A program made the translations under genes and the position numbers. The notes under the pieces are model-generated. The model was not told the origin of the DNA, ran no database searches, and saw only the letters and a program-made list of their open reading frames with translations. Below, piece by piece: positions 33,890-42,285 of a DNA stretch of 64,000 nt. The DNA is from Microbacterium terregens. GTDB lineage: Bacteria; Actinomycetota; Actinomycetes; Actinomycetales; Microbacteriaceae. The stretch spans positions 3,410,001 through 3,474,000 of the forward strand of contig NZ_BAAAWH010000001.1 of NCBI RefSeq assembly GCF_039534975.1. Direction: 5' to 3'. Every line of letters begins with the position of its first letter. Position 1 is the stretch's first letter.

Positions 33890-34870
33890 TTGCTCGAGGC
33901 CATGGCTTTCTGGATCGACGGACCGGGTGTCGGCGTTCTCCGCCGCGGGCCGATCGCTCGTGCCGGCGAGGGGGACGTCCTTGTGCGCACCGGCTACACG
34001 GGTATCAGCCGCGGCACCGAGGCATCCGTCTTTCTGGGTCGCGTACCGGCCGGCGAGCACGAGAGGATGCGCGCGCCCTTCCAGGAGGGGGACTTTCCGG
34101 GCCCGGTGAAGTACGGCTATCTCAACGTAGGCGTCGTCGAGCAGGGCCCCGAAGCGCTCCGCGGCCGCACGGTCTTCACCCTGTTCCCCCATCAGTCCCT
34201 CTTCGTCGCTCCCGCCGACGCTGTGGTCCCCGTGCCGCCCGGCGTGCCCGCCCGCCGCGCGGTGCTCGCCGGCGCGGTGGAGACCGCGGTGAACGTGCTG
34301 TGGGATGCCGCCCCCCTCATCGGGGACCGGGTGACGATCGTCGGCGCTGGGATGATCGGATGCTGCGTCGCGCGGCTGATCCGCAGCATCCCCGGACTCG
34401 ACGTCGTGCTGGTCGATGTAGATGAATCGCGTCGCGAGATCGCCGAGCGACTGGGCGTCGCTTTCGCCGGGCCGGGCGACGCGCCGGCGGATCGCGATCT
34501 GGTCGTCAACACGAGCGGATCGGAGTCCGGGCTGCGGCTCGCATTGGAGTCCGTGGTGACCGACGGCGAGGTGATCGAGGCCAGCTGGTACGGCGACCGC
34601 CCGGTGACGCTCATGCTCGGAGCCGACTTCCACTCGCGACGACTGACCATCCGCTCGAGCCAGGTGGGCGCCGTCGCCGAACGCCGACGGAACACGCGCA
34701 CGACTCGCGACCGGCTGACGCTCGCGCTCGAGCTCCTGCGCGACCCCGCCTTCGATGCGCTGCTGACCGGCCACTCCTCCTGGCGGGACCTGCCCGCGGT
34801 GATGGCGGGGCTCGCGACCGGCCGGAGCGGGGACCTGTGCCACACGATCGATTGGGGGGATGCCGCGTGA
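33890..34870 (+). CDS. MDR-type (zinc-binding-like) dehydrogenase of a conserved unknown cluster
   Basis: About 326 residues, medium-chain dehydrogenase fold. The GroES-like part (about 1-130: [31 protein letters not shown]) and the Rossmann part ([16 protein letters not shown]) are clear. The catalytic-zinc Cys-His-Glu pattern is not evident (ISRGTEAS replaces the usual GICGTD), so it may be a zinc-free reductase. A perfect aaggagg (33878-33884) with 5-base spacing favours the TTG at 33890; ATG 33902 is the alternative. Its stop overlaps the next gene (GTGA at 34867). Related cluster members suggest a small-molecule biosynthetic role. Confidence 0.82.
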   Translation: MLEAMAFWIDGPGVGVLRRGPIARAGEGDVLVRTGYTGISRGTEASVFLGRVPAGEHERMRAPFQEGDFPGPVKYGYLNVGVVEQGPEALRGRTVFTLFPHQSLFVAPADAVVPVPPGVPARRAVLAGAVETAVNVLWDAAPLIGDRVTIVGAGMIGCCVARLIRSIPGLDVVLVDVDESRREIAERLGVAFAGPGDAPADRDLVVNTSGSESGLRLALESVVTDGEVIEASWYGDRPVTLMLGADFHSRRLTIRSSQVGAVAERRRNTRTTRDRLTLALELLRDPAFDALLTGHSSWRDLPAVMAGLATGRSGDLCHTIDWGDAA

Positions 34871-35268
34871 CCTTCGCCGTGACGGTGCGAGACCACATCA
34901 TGATCGCTCACAGCTTCTCCGGGGAGTCGTTCGGCCCCGCGCAACGGCTGCACGGCGCGACGTTCGTCGTCGACGCATCGTTCCGAGCGGACGAGCTGGA
35001 CGAGGACGGCGTGGTCGTCGACATCGGGCGGGCCGCCGACGCGCTCCACCAGATCACGAGCGCGCTGACCTATCGCAATCTGGACGACGAACCGGAATTC
35101 GACGGGGTGAACACCACGACGGAGCGGATGTGCCAGGTCATCGCCGACCGACTCGCCGCCCATGTCGCCGATGGGCGACTCGGGCCGGCGGCCGGGCGAC
35201 TGTCGTCGGTCGGCGTCACCCTGCACGAGTCTCACATCGCCTGGGCGAGCTACGAGAGGACGTTGTGA
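34867..35268 (+). CDS. 6-pyruvoyl-tetrahydropterin synthase / QueD-like protein with altered zinc site
   Basis: A 133-residue T-fold protein of the PTPS/6-carboxytetrahydropterin synthase family: [43 protein letters not shown] and [11 protein letters not shown]. The first zinc His (AHSF) is present, but the family's HGH pair reads LHGATF, so one of three zinc-ligand histidines is Ala. It could use another ligand, bind without metal, or do different chemistry. GTG 34867 overlaps the dehydrogenase stop, and its own stop overlaps the glycosyltransferase start. The substrate is probably a dihydroneopterin-like or other pyrimidine/pterin compound (inference). Confidence 0.82.
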   Translation: MTFAVTVRDHIMIAHSFSGESFGPAQRLHGATFVVDASFRADELDEDGVVVDIGRAADALHQITSALTYRNLDDEPEFDGVNTTTERMCQVIADRLAAHVADGRLGPAAGRLSSVGVTLHESHIAWASYERTL

Positions 35269-36353
35269 ACAGGGCGGACGATGCGGCCGTGCACTTCGTC
35301 GTGCCCGACGGCATCGAGGACGCCGATCGTGTCAGCGGCGGGAACGTCTACGACCTTCGCATCGCTGAGGCGCTGCGCGCCCACGGTCTCGACATCCGGA
35401 TGAGGTCGGTGATCCCCGGCGGAACGCACGCGCTGTCCCGCGCGCTGTCCCATCTCCCGCGGGATTCCGTCGTGCTGATCGACGGACTGATCGCCCTTGC
35501 GGCGCCGGACGCGCTGGACGCGCACTCGAGCCGCCTTCGCATCGTCGTGCTGGCGCACATGGTCGCGAGCGCCATGACCGGGATCGGGGACGCCGGGGGG
35601 ACCATCGAACGAGAGCGCCGTGCTCTGCGTGCCGCGCGGCATGTGATCGCCACCAGCGAATGGACCCGGGCTGAGCTCATCGCCCGCGCGCTCGCGATGC
35701 CCCGGCGGATCACGGTCGTCCATCCCGGCACGGATGCCGCACCCGTTGCGACAGGATCAGTCCCGGTCCCCCACATGCTGTGCGTCGGCGCCGTCGCGCC
35801 CCACAAGGGGCAGGATGTCCTCGTTCACGCCTTGGCGGGCATGACCGATCTGCCCGGTTGGACGTGCTCGATCGTGGGCTCGCTGAACGCCGACCCCGCG
35901 TTCGCAGCGCGGACTGCCGCCGCGATCCGTTCCGCCGGTCTCGAGGAGCGAGTCGTCCTCACGGGGGCTCTCACGGGTGAGCGGCGGACGGAGATGTTTC
36001 TGTCTGCGGACCTCGTCGTCGCTCCCTCGCGGACGGAGAGCTACGGCATGGTCGCCGCTGAGGCTCTCGCCCGCGGCATCCCGGTCGTGGCGGCCCACGT
36101 CGGCGGACTGCCGGAGGCGATCAACGGCAGCGCGGCCGGCGTCCTCGTTCCGGCGGACGATCCGGAGACGCTGCGCGCCGTCCTGCGGCAGTGGGCGGGG
36201 GACCCCGATGTGCGTGCTGCGCTCAAGGCGAGAGCGCTGGTGCGCACGGCCGGACGGACATGGGGCGAGTCCGCGCAGATCGCCGCCGCGGTCCTCATCG
36301 GTGCCCGCCGGGGAGTCGACGGCGCCGGATACGAGAGGCGGCTCGCGGGGTGA
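35265..36353 (+). CDS. Glycosyltransferase family 4-like protein
   Basis: A 362-residue GT-B fold. The N-terminal acceptor domain contains [18 protein letters not shown]. The C-terminal donor domain contains [18 protein letters not shown], the loop [35 protein letters not shown], and the acidic ESYG nucleotide-sugar motif. It would transfer a sugar from an activated donor to an acceptor made by this cluster. GTG 35265 overlaps the PTPS-like stop (GTGA) and its stop overlaps the methyltransferase start. Confidence 0.88.
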   Translation: MNRADDAAVHFVVPDGIEDADRVSGGNVYDLRIAEALRAHGLDIRMRSVIPGGTHALSRALSHLPRDSVVLIDGLIALAAPDALDAHSSRLRIVVLAHMVASAMTGIGDAGGTIERERRALRAARHVIATSEWTRAELIARALAMPRRITVVHPGTDAAPVATGSVPVPHMLCVGAVAPHKGQDVLVHALAGMTDLPGWTCSIVGSLNADPAFAARTAAAIRSAGLEERVVLTGALTGERRTEMFLSADLVVAPSRTESYGMVAAEALARGIPVVAAHVGGLPEAINGSAAGVLVPADDPETLRAVLRQWAGDPDVRAALKARALVRTAGRTWGESAQIAAAVLIGARRGVDGAGYERRLAG

Positions 36354-37165
36354 GCGAGATCATTCAGGTCAGCAGCGACTGGCTGGCGCTTCGAGAGCAC
36401 GAGGACGCCCGGGCCCGTTCCCGTGAGCTCGCCCTCACCGCAGCCGGCATGCTCGAGTCCGGTCCGATCGTCGTCCATGACCTGGGCAGCGGAACGGGGT
36501 CGATGATGCGCTGGATGGCACCGATCCTCCCCGGACCGCAGACCTGGATCCTGCACGACTGGAACGCGGAGCTCGTCGAACGGGCTGCCGGCGGGGTCGC
36601 CCCGCTCGATCGCGAGGGCAGGCCCGTCGCCATCCGAACCCGCAGCGGGGAGCTCGCACACCTTGCCGCCGGGGATCTCGACTCCGCGTCACTGGTGACC
36701 GCCTCCGCCTTGCTCGATGTGCTGACCACCGAGGAACTGCACGCGCTGGTCCAGGCGTGCGTGGCCGTCGGCTGCCCGGTGCTCCTGAGCCTGAGCGTGA
36801 CCGGCGAGGTCCGCCTCGACCCGGCGGATCCGCGCGACGGTCTCTTCGAGGAGGCCTTCAACGCGCATCAGCGACGTCATGTCGGCGGACGTCCACTCCT
36901 CGGACCGACCGGTGGCGCGCTCGCGCAGCGCCTCTTCGTGGAGTCCGGGTGGAAGGTGCGATCGGCCGCCACCTTCTGGCGGCTGGGAGACCACGACCCT
37001 CGGCTTCTCGACGAGTGGTTCGACGGCTGGGTCGATGCGGCCTCGGAACAGCTCGGTGGTCGTCGCTCGTCAGGCCCCGAGTACCGCGAATCGCGTACCG
37101 CGCAGAGACAGCGCGGCGACCTCTGCGCCGTCCTGGCGCACACCGATCTGCTGGCGTGGCCGTGA
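36350..37165 (+). CDS. Class I SAM-dependent methyltransferase
   Basis: A 271-residue protein with a Rossmann-like methyltransferase core. Motif I is VHDLGSGTGSMMRWM (about residue 40), the acidic strand-2 end is WILHDWN, and a later VTASALLDVLTTEEL resembles motif post-II. The C-terminal 80 residues include an Arg-rich stretch. It starts with GTG overlapping the glycosyltransferase stop and ends in TGATG shared with the next small gene. Substrate unknown; the coupling makes it part of the same pathway. Confidence 0.85.
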   Translation: MSEIIQVSSDWLALREHEDARARSRELALTAAGMLESGPIVVHDLGSGTGSMMRWMAPILPGPQTWILHDWNAELVERAAGGVAPLDREGRPVAIRTRSGELAHLAAGDLDSASLVTASALLDVLTTEELHALVQACVAVGCPVLLSLSVTGEVRLDPADPRDGLFEEAFNAHQRRHVGGRPLLGPTGGALAQRLFVESGWKVRSAATFWRLGDHDPRLLDEWFDGWVDAASEQLGGRRSSGPEYRESRTAQRQRGDLCAVLAHTDLLAWP

Positions 37166-37392
37166 TGCCCGTGCAGATGAGCGCGCCGTACGTCGGAGCA
37201 GACGTGGCACCGCGCAGCGTCGCCGTCGTCGCGCTCGTCCTGCGCGCGGCATCCATCCCGCTGAGAATCAGGGCGAGGATGCCGCGCGAGGGCGTTGCCG
37301 GCGGGGCGTTCGCCGTCGTCGCGCGCGCGCTCGCCGCCGCGTGGGATGGCATCCATCCAGAGGGGAGCTCGTCATCGACAGGCCGTACGTGA
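37165..37392 (+). CDS. Small coupled open frame, unknown (possible broken gene)
   Basis: A 75-residue frame whose ATG overlaps the methyltransferase stop (TGATG, 37163-37167) and whose stop overlaps a GTG start of the RibD-like gene (GTGA, 37389-37392). This pattern matches every other junction in the cluster. The product is Ala/Arg/Val-rich (VAVVALVLRAASIPLRIRAR) and shows no recognised domain. RibD-type genes in pterin or riboflavin loci are often next to GTP cyclohydrolase II, but resemblance of this peptide to that enzyme is too slight to claim. It may be a coupling peptide, a remnant, or not translated. Confidence 0.4.
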   Translation: MPVQMSAPYVGADVAPRSVAVVALVLRAASIPLRIRARMPREGVAGGAFAVVARALAAAWDGIHPEGSSSSTGRT

Positions 37393-38099
37393 TCCTCAGC
37401 GCCGCCATGTCGCTCGACGGGTACCTGGACACCGCTTCTCCGCCGCGGCTGGCCCTCTCGAACGCGGCGGACTTCGATCGAGTGGACGAGTTGCGGTCGC
37501 ATAGCGACGCCATCCTGGTCGGAGCGCGCACCGTGCGCGCAGACAATCCGAGACTGCTGGTACGCAGCGAAGAGCGACGGGCAAGGCGCAGCGCAGCGGG
37601 CTTGGGTCCGTCGCCCCTCAAGGTGACCTTGACGGCAACGGGCGACCTCAATCCTCGGTCGGAATTCTTCACCGCCGGAGAGGCGACGAAGCTCGTGTAC
37701 TGCCCGCGATCGGCGGTCCGGCGGACGCGCAACCGATTGGGCGAACGCGCGACGGTCGTCGGACTGGGTGATGCGGTCACCGTATCCGACTTGGTGGGCG
37801 AACTGAGCGATCGCGGCGTGCGCACGCTCCTGGTGGAGGGCGGCGGAACGGTGATCACACAGTTCCTGGCATCCGAGCTCGTGGATGAGCTGCAGCTGGC
37901 CATCGCACCGTTCTTCGTCGCTGACCGCCGTGCGCCCCGGCTGACCGGCGACGGCGAAATCCCCTGGACGCCCGATCGGCACGCACCCCTCGCCGAGACC
38001 CGTCGTATCGGCGACATGGTGGTTCTCAAATATGTCCTGTCCACGCCCCGCGCAGGCGCCGTGATCGTCGACAACGGAAACGGCGGACGCGACGCGTAG
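37389..38099 (+). CDS. RibD C-terminal-type pyrimidine reductase
   Basis: About 236 residues, RibD reductase domain: ILSAAMSLDGYLDTASPP, SDAILVGARTVRADNPRLLVR, and GVRTLLVEGGGTVITQFLASELVDELQLAIAPFF with the GGG NADPH loop. This is closer to genuine riboflavin-pathway reductase (reduction of ribosylaminopyrimidine) than the two other DHFR-like proteins of the window; the RibD deaminase domain is absent. The start is unclear: GTG 37389 overlaps the upstream stop, but the ideal site agaggggag (37359-37367) points to 37374, where the codon is ATC and the family-typical RPYV residues begin just downstream. Confidence 0.85.
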   Translation: MILSAAMSLDGYLDTASPPRLALSNAADFDRVDELRSHSDAILVGARTVRADNPRLLVRSEERRARRSAAGLGPSPLKVTLTATGDLNPRSEFFTAGEATKLVYCPRSAVRRTRNRLGERATVVGLGDAVTVSDLVGELSDRGVRTLLVEGGGTVITQFLASELVDELQLAIAPFFVADRRAPRLTGDGEIPWTPDRHAPLAETRRIGDMVVLKYVLSTPRAGAVIVDNGNGGRDA

Positions 38100-38162
38100 G
38101 TCCCGACGTGGACGTGACCGCGAACCTGAAGCAATGGAACTCATCTACCGAAAGCCGACGCA

Positions 38163-38630
38163 ATGACGATCAGAACCGAGAGCCGCATCACAGTCGCGCG
38201 GGGCGTCAGCGACGTGTGGGACTACATGTGCGACGTCGGACGCTGGCCGGAGTGGGCGCCGACGGTGCTCGAATGTCGGGTTCGCGGCGGCGGTGTGCTC
38301 CGGCCCGGCGCGTGGGTGGAGCAGCGGGCGAGGGACTTCGGCTGGAATCACAGCCGGAGTGAGCAGGTGACCACCGTCGAGGCACCGCGCTCGATGGCGT
38401 TCGTCGGCACGATGGGAACCTCGGTCGCGCGCTGGGGAATGGAGTTCGGGCCGGCGGGCGATGGATACACCGAAGCCATGATGTGGGTCGAGGTCGACCC
38501 GGCCCGCTTCATGCGCGCCATCCCCGGCCGTGCCCTCCGGGCTCAGATTCAGCGGGTGAGCGATATCGAGATGGCGGGGATCAAGGCGGCGGTCGAGTCG
38601 GGCGCGCAGGCAGGCGCGTGGTCACGGTGA
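38163..38630 (+). CDS. SRPBCC-family (polyketide-cyclase-like) protein
   Basis: A 155-residue START/SRPBCC fold: ITVARGVSDVWDYMCDVGRWPEWAPTV at the N-terminus, alternating strands, and a C-terminal helix. Members bind hydrophobic ligands; some are cyclases or dehydratases in natural-product pathways. It lies 63 bp after the RibD-like gene, and its stop overlaps the GTG start of the second methyltransferase, keeping it in the unit. Confidence 0.85.
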   Translation: MTIRTESRITVARGVSDVWDYMCDVGRWPEWAPTVLECRVRGGGVLRPGAWVEQRARDFGWNHSRSEQVTTVEAPRSMAFVGTMGTSVARWGMEFGPAGDGYTEAMMWVEVDPARFMRAIPGRALRAQIQRVSDIEMAGIKAAVESGAQAGAWSR

Positions 38631-39307
38631 ACGAGGCCGACCATACTCGAGAGCGCCTGATGGCGATCTACCGCAAGAAGGCCAGGCGCTATGACATCAC
38701 CTCCCGGCTGTACCCGGTGCCCGGCTACCCGCAGCGGTCGCAGCGCTTGCGTGCACTGCGTGAGCTGGGCCTCCGCGCTGGAGACACCGTGGTCGACATC
38801 GCTTGCGGTACGGGCCTGAACTTCGGGCTGCTGGAGGCGGCGATCGGTCCCCGCGGTCACATCGTGGGAGTCGACCTCACCGACGCGATGCTCGCCCGTG
38901 CCGAAGACCGGGTCGAAGCGAACGGCTGGAGCAACGTGAGCCTCGTACAGGCCGACGCGGCCGACTTCAGCTTTCCGGCTGGGGTCGACGCGATCCTGTC
39001 CACCTACGCCTTGACGCAGGTGCCGGAGTGCGGACAGGTCATCGCGCACGGTGCCGCGGCCCTCTCCGGCGGCGGACGCTGGGTAGTGCTCGATCTCAAG
39101 ATCCCCGACATCACGCCGGGGTGGCTGTCGCGGCTGGGAATCGCAACGGTGCGGGGTTCCGCCTCCCTTGACGCGTGGATCATGCGCCGTCCGTGGGAGA
39201 CGATCCGCGCGGAGATCCAGGACCGATTGGTTGACCCCTCCTGGACTGCGCTGTGCTTCGGGACTGCTTTCCTCGCCGCCGGGTCCGGCCCCGAAACCCC
39301 TCGCTGA
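38627..39307 (+). CDS. UbiE-like SAM-dependent methyltransferase
   Basis: A 226-residue methyltransferase. Motif I VVDIACGTGLNFGLL, the strand-2 acid in GVDLTDAMLARAE, motif II DAILSTYALTQV, and the ubiE-like YDITSRLYPVPGYPQRS N-terminal helix are present. Relatives methylate quinones, phospholipids or polyketide-type acceptors. It starts with GTG overlapping the SRPBCC stop. The next 177 bp hold no gene. Confidence 0.87.
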   Translation: MNEADHTRERLMAIYRKKARRYDITSRLYPVPGYPQRSQRLRALRELGLRAGDTVVDIACGTGLNFGLLEAAIGPRGHIVGVDLTDAMLARAEDRVEANGWSNVSLVQADAADFSFPAGVDAILSTYALTQVPECGQVIAHGAAALSGGGRWVVLDLKIPDITPGWLSRLGIATVRGSASLDAWIMRRPWETIRAEIQDRLVDPSWTALCFGTAFLAAGSGPETPR

Positions 39308-39484
39308 CGGCGGTGGCCGACTTCGAGCCCGATCCGCGATACGTCAGCGCAGGGCGCGAGACCCGCTGTAGAGGCCATGCCCGCGGATGGCTATAGTGAG
39401 GCACCAAGACGGGACGTGGTCGACCCGGCACGCCTCATCTTCACCCTCAGACGCCGACCTGAGAGCGAGAAGAGAAGACCGCCG

Positions 39485-39628
39485 ATGCCACGCGATGTCA
39501 CGGCCGCCCTGCTGCCCGACCATGCCGCTCCGTTCGAGAGGCACACGGCACAACTCGACGATCCACCATCTGACGAACTTCTCGTCACGCTCGTCGCCAC
39601 CGGGGTATGCGCCACCGATCTCACGTGA
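39485..39628 (+). pseudogene. N-terminal remnant of a zinc-dependent alcohol dehydrogenase
   Basis: A 47-residue frame from ATG 39485 ends at a stop right after LDDPPSDELLVTLVATGVCATDLT. This matches the first beta strands and the catalytic-zinc Cys motif (G-V-C-x-T-D) of zinc alcohol dehydrogenases of about 370 residues; the remaining part is absent. The downstream sequence is the CDP-alcohol phosphatidyltransferase gene, so the body was lost by deletion at or near 39625. The fragment has a gaccgccg leader without a clear ribosome-binding site. Function is not expected. Confidence 0.65.
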
Positions 39629-39633
39629 TCGCG

Positions 39634-40374
39634 ATGACCGAGGTACACATCGCGCCGATAGGGTTCGCGGGGCTCGGTGCGGTGGGCGTGGCGTTGATCT
39701 GGGCAGTCGAGGGGCTGCCCGCAATCGGCTCGACGGCCGCGCTCGCGTACCTCGCCGCGAGCACGGCGATCCTCGTCGTCGGGCTGCGACGCCGGCGCAC
39801 CTCGCGTTTCGGCGAGGCCAACGTCGTCACTGCGACGAGGTCGGCGCTGGTCGCCATCATCACCGGGCTGGTCGTCGCTTCGTTCGTCGCGCCGATCCCG
39901 GTGCCGCTCCTCATCGGCCTGACCGTGCCGGCGCTCGCGCTCGACGCGGTCGACGGCTGGGTCGCACGACGGACGGACAGCGTGACCGAGCTCGGTGCCC
40001 GGTTCGACATGGAGGTGGACTCGTTCCTCTTGCTCGCGCTCAGCGCGTACGTCGCGCAGACACTCGGCCCCTGGGTGCTCGCGATCGGGCTCATGCGATA
40101 CGCCTTCTTGGCCGCCGGATGGATGCTGCCGTGGCTTCGCGCGCCGCTGCCGTACCGCTACTGGCGCAAGGTCGTGACCGCCGCGCAAGGGATCACGCTG
40201 GCAACCGCGGCATCCGGCCTGGTCCCCGTGTTCGCGAGCGCACTGCTCGTAGCCCTCGCTCTCGCCCTGCTCGTCGAGTCGTTCGGCCGAGACGTCGTGT
40301 GGCTGGCCGCTTACGGCCACGCCCGGTGTGCGGCGGACCATGCCGATCCCGAGGCTGAGGCGCGCGCGTCGTGA
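39634..40374 (+). CDS. CDP-alcohol phosphatidyltransferase
   Basis: About 246 residues, polytopic. It carries the exact family motif D-x2-D-G-x2-A-R-x8-G-x3-D-x3-D in LDAVDGWVARR through GARFDMEVD, which binds Mg2+ and the CDP group. Members make phospholipids or related membrane lipids by exchanging CMP for an alcohol, so the cluster product is likely lipid-linked or membrane-delivered (inference). Start: ATG 39634, or ATG 39607, which would overlap the dehydrogenase remnant; neither has a good ribosome-binding site. The stop overlaps the sulfatase-like gene's GTG. Confidence 0.88.
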   Translation: MTEVHIAPIGFAGLGAVGVALIWAVEGLPAIGSTAALAYLAASTAILVVGLRRRRTSRFGEANVVTATRSALVAIITGLVVASFVAPIPVPLLIGLTVPALALDAVDGWVARRTDSVTELGARFDMEVDSFLLLALSAYVAQTLGPWVLAIGLMRYAFLAAGWMLPWLRAPLPYRYWRKVVTAAQGITLATAASGLVPVFASALLVALALALLVESFGRDVVWLAAYGHARCAADHADPEAEARAS

Positions 40375-42086
40375 CCGGCGTAGGAGTCGGCCCGCGTGAC
40401 GAGCAGTCGGGATCAGCACGGTCACGAGCTGGCGGAAGAGGGAGTTCAATCGGCCTGGAGGTCCTCCCGAACGGGCGGGCCTGGCTGGTGGCCGCGATCG
40501 TTCTGCTCGTCTTCGTACCGCTCGTCCCGGGAGCGGTGGCGGATGGCTCTCCGGCAGCGCTCATCGCACTGCCGGCGGAGCCGATCATCGCCGTCCTCCT
40601 GCTGCTTCTGCTTCCCTGGCGACTCGCACGCGTCACCGTCGCGGCCGCCTTCGCCATCGTCATCGTCGTCGCGATCGCGATCGCGGGCATCGACGCGGGG
40701 TACCGGGCGGTGCTCGACATCGCCTTCGATCCGCTCGACTGGCAGCAGCTGGGCGACGCCTTCGGCGTCGTGCGTGGCGCCATCGGCGGATCCGCCGCGA
40801 GCGCCCTCGTGGTGCTTATCGCTGTCCTCGCCGTCGGGGTCGTCGTGTTGCTCGGATGGGCGGCACTTCGCGTGAGCGCGGCCATCCGTCCTGCTCAAGT
40901 GCGCGAGCGCGCTCGCGGGCAGGGAATGGTCGCGCTCTCGGTCGTCACCGCGGCCTGGGCCGTCGCCGCTCTCACAGGCTCACACCTGGTGGCGGGCCAA
41001 CCGGCCGCAGTCGCTCCCTCGCTCGACGCCATCGGCGCGTCGGTCGCGCACGCAGCGGGCGCGTTTGCGGCGGTCGCCGACTTGCCGCGCCAGATCGCGG
41101 ACGACCCGTACCGCGACACCCCGGGCACCGCTCTCCTGACCGCGCTCGCAGGCAAGGACGTGGTCTTCGCCTTCGTCGAGAGTTACGGGCGGGTTGCCGT
41201 GCACGACTCGGGCTTCTCGGCAGGCGTCCGGCGTGTGCTGCGCGACGGCGAGACGCAGCTCAGTGCCGACGGCTACGGCTCGCAGAGCGCGTTCCTCACC
41301 TCGCCGACGTTCGGCGGCCTCAGCTGGCTGGCGCACTCCACCCTCCATACCGGGCTGTGGATCGACCGGCAGCCGCTCTACAGCAAGGTCATCCGGAGTG
41401 ACCGCCTCACGTTGAGCGAGGCATTCCGGCGGGCCGGGTGGCATACGGTCAGTGTGTCGCCGGCGAACACGCAGACGTGGTCGTTCGGCACGTCGTTCTA
41501 CCATTTCGACACCCTGCTCGACGCGAACAACGTCGGCTATCGCGGGCCGCCGTTCGGGTATGCGCCGATCCCCGACCAGTACACCTGGAAGCACTTCGCC
41601 GACCACGAGCTCGCCGGGCCCCACCAGCCGGTCATGGCGGAGGTCGAACTCATTTCGTCGCACACGCCATGGGCACCGCTGCCCACGCTCGTGCCCTGGT
41701 CCGAGATCGGCGACGGCTCCGTGTTCGGTCCGCAACCTCTGCAAGGTGAGTCGGCATCCGACGTATGGCGGGACCCGGAGCGCGTGAAGCAGGCGTACGC
41801 CCAGTCCATCCGCTATTCCCTCGGTGCGATGTTCGCGTTCCTCCACGAATCCGACGACCGCGATCTGGTGCTCGTCGTCCTCGGCGACCATCAGCCGGCC
41901 AGGATCGTCAGCGGCCCAGACGCCGGCCACGAGGTGCCGATCAGCATCGTCGCGCAAGACCCGGCGGTCTTCGACGCGATCGACGCATGGCAATGGGAAG
42001 ACGGCATGCTGCCCTCACCCCACGCACCCATCTGGCCGATGAGTGACTTCCGCGACCGGTTCCTCGAGGCGTTCAGCGCCGAATGA
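40371..42086 (+). CDS. Membrane-anchored sulfatase-fold protein (LTA-synthase-like)
   Basis: A 571-residue protein. About five N-terminal membrane helices (about 35-190) precede an extracellular alkaline-phosphatase-superfamily domain. This has VVFAFVESYGR (metal Glu), a Ser/Thr-rich nucleophile region FGGLSWLAHSTLHTG, and VVLGDHQPAR (metal Asp-His). Topology and motifs resemble lipoteichoic-acid synthases and phosphoethanolamine/phosphoglycerol transferases more than secreted sulfatases. It could modify the lipid or glycan product of the cluster outside the membrane. GTG 40371 overlaps the CDP-alcohol transferase stop. It ends the unit. Confidence 0.87.
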   Translation: MTGVGVGPRDEQSGSARSRAGGRGSSIGLEVLPNGRAWLVAAIVLLVFVPLVPGAVADGSPAALIALPAEPIIAVLLLLLLPWRLARVTVAAAFAIVIVVAIAIAGIDAGYRAVLDIAFDPLDWQQLGDAFGVVRGAIGGSAASALVVLIAVLAVGVVVLLGWAALRVSAAIRPAQVRERARGQGMVALSVVTAAWAVAALTGSHLVAGQPAAVAPSLDAIGASVAHAAGAFAAVADLPRQIADDPYRDTPGTALLTALAGKDVVFAFVESYGRVAVHDSGFSAGVRRVLRDGETQLSADGYGSQSAFLTSPTFGGLSWLAHSTLHTGLWIDRQPLYSKVIRSDRLTLSEAFRRAGWHTVSVSPANTQTWSFGTSFYHFDTLLDANNVGYRGPPFGYAPIPDQYTWKHFADHELAGPHQPVMAEVELISSHTPWAPLPTLVPWSEIGDGSVFGPQPLQGESASDVWRDPERVKQAYAQSIRYSLGAMFAFLHESDDRDLVLVVLGDHQPARIVSGPDAGHEVPISIVAQDPAVFDAIDAWQWEDGMLPSPHAPIWPMSDFRDRFLEAFSAE

Positions 42087-42285
42087 GGTCGGCGGCGCAG
42101 GAACCGGGCCGCCCGCCCCGAGCAGGCGGTGGCATGGGGCCGTTGATTGAGGCGCGAGCGTGGGAGGCCGACGAAATACGCGAGAACTAGCGAAGACGGA
42201 GCGGCGCGATGTGTCATCTCGATCAGGTCGGTTGGGTTCGATTCGTGGCAGAAACGTGGCGGCAGGAACGAGCCGATGTGAGTGC
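42087..42285. other. Non-coding boundary region with att-like repeat
   Basis: No gene is seen. The 12-mer gcgaagacggag at 42190-42201 recurs at 44528-44539 next to a tRNA-3'-end-like sequence, and gtggcag-type motifs near 42253 also recur near 44463. This may mark one edge of the accessory patch carrying the toxin-antitoxin and DUF1877 genes. Confidence 0.4.
42190..42201 (+). repeat. 12-bp direct repeat, left copy (gcgaagacggag)
   Basis: Identical to 44528-44539 in the same orientation. The right copy is part of a tRNA-end-like sequence, so the pair could be attL/attR remnants of an integrated element. A 12-bp match alone is weak. Confidence 0.4.

Noticed and set aside
33586..33990. A 134-residue minus-strand frame in the gap before the 33,890 cluster
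   Set aside because: No recognised domain, and its N-terminal part is antisense to the dehydrogenase gene. A decayed gene is possible but not supported.
37165..37392. Truncated GTP cyclohydrolase II
   Set aside because: Expected by analogy with pterin and riboflavin loci, but the 75 residues show no zinc-cysteine motif or other convincing similarity.
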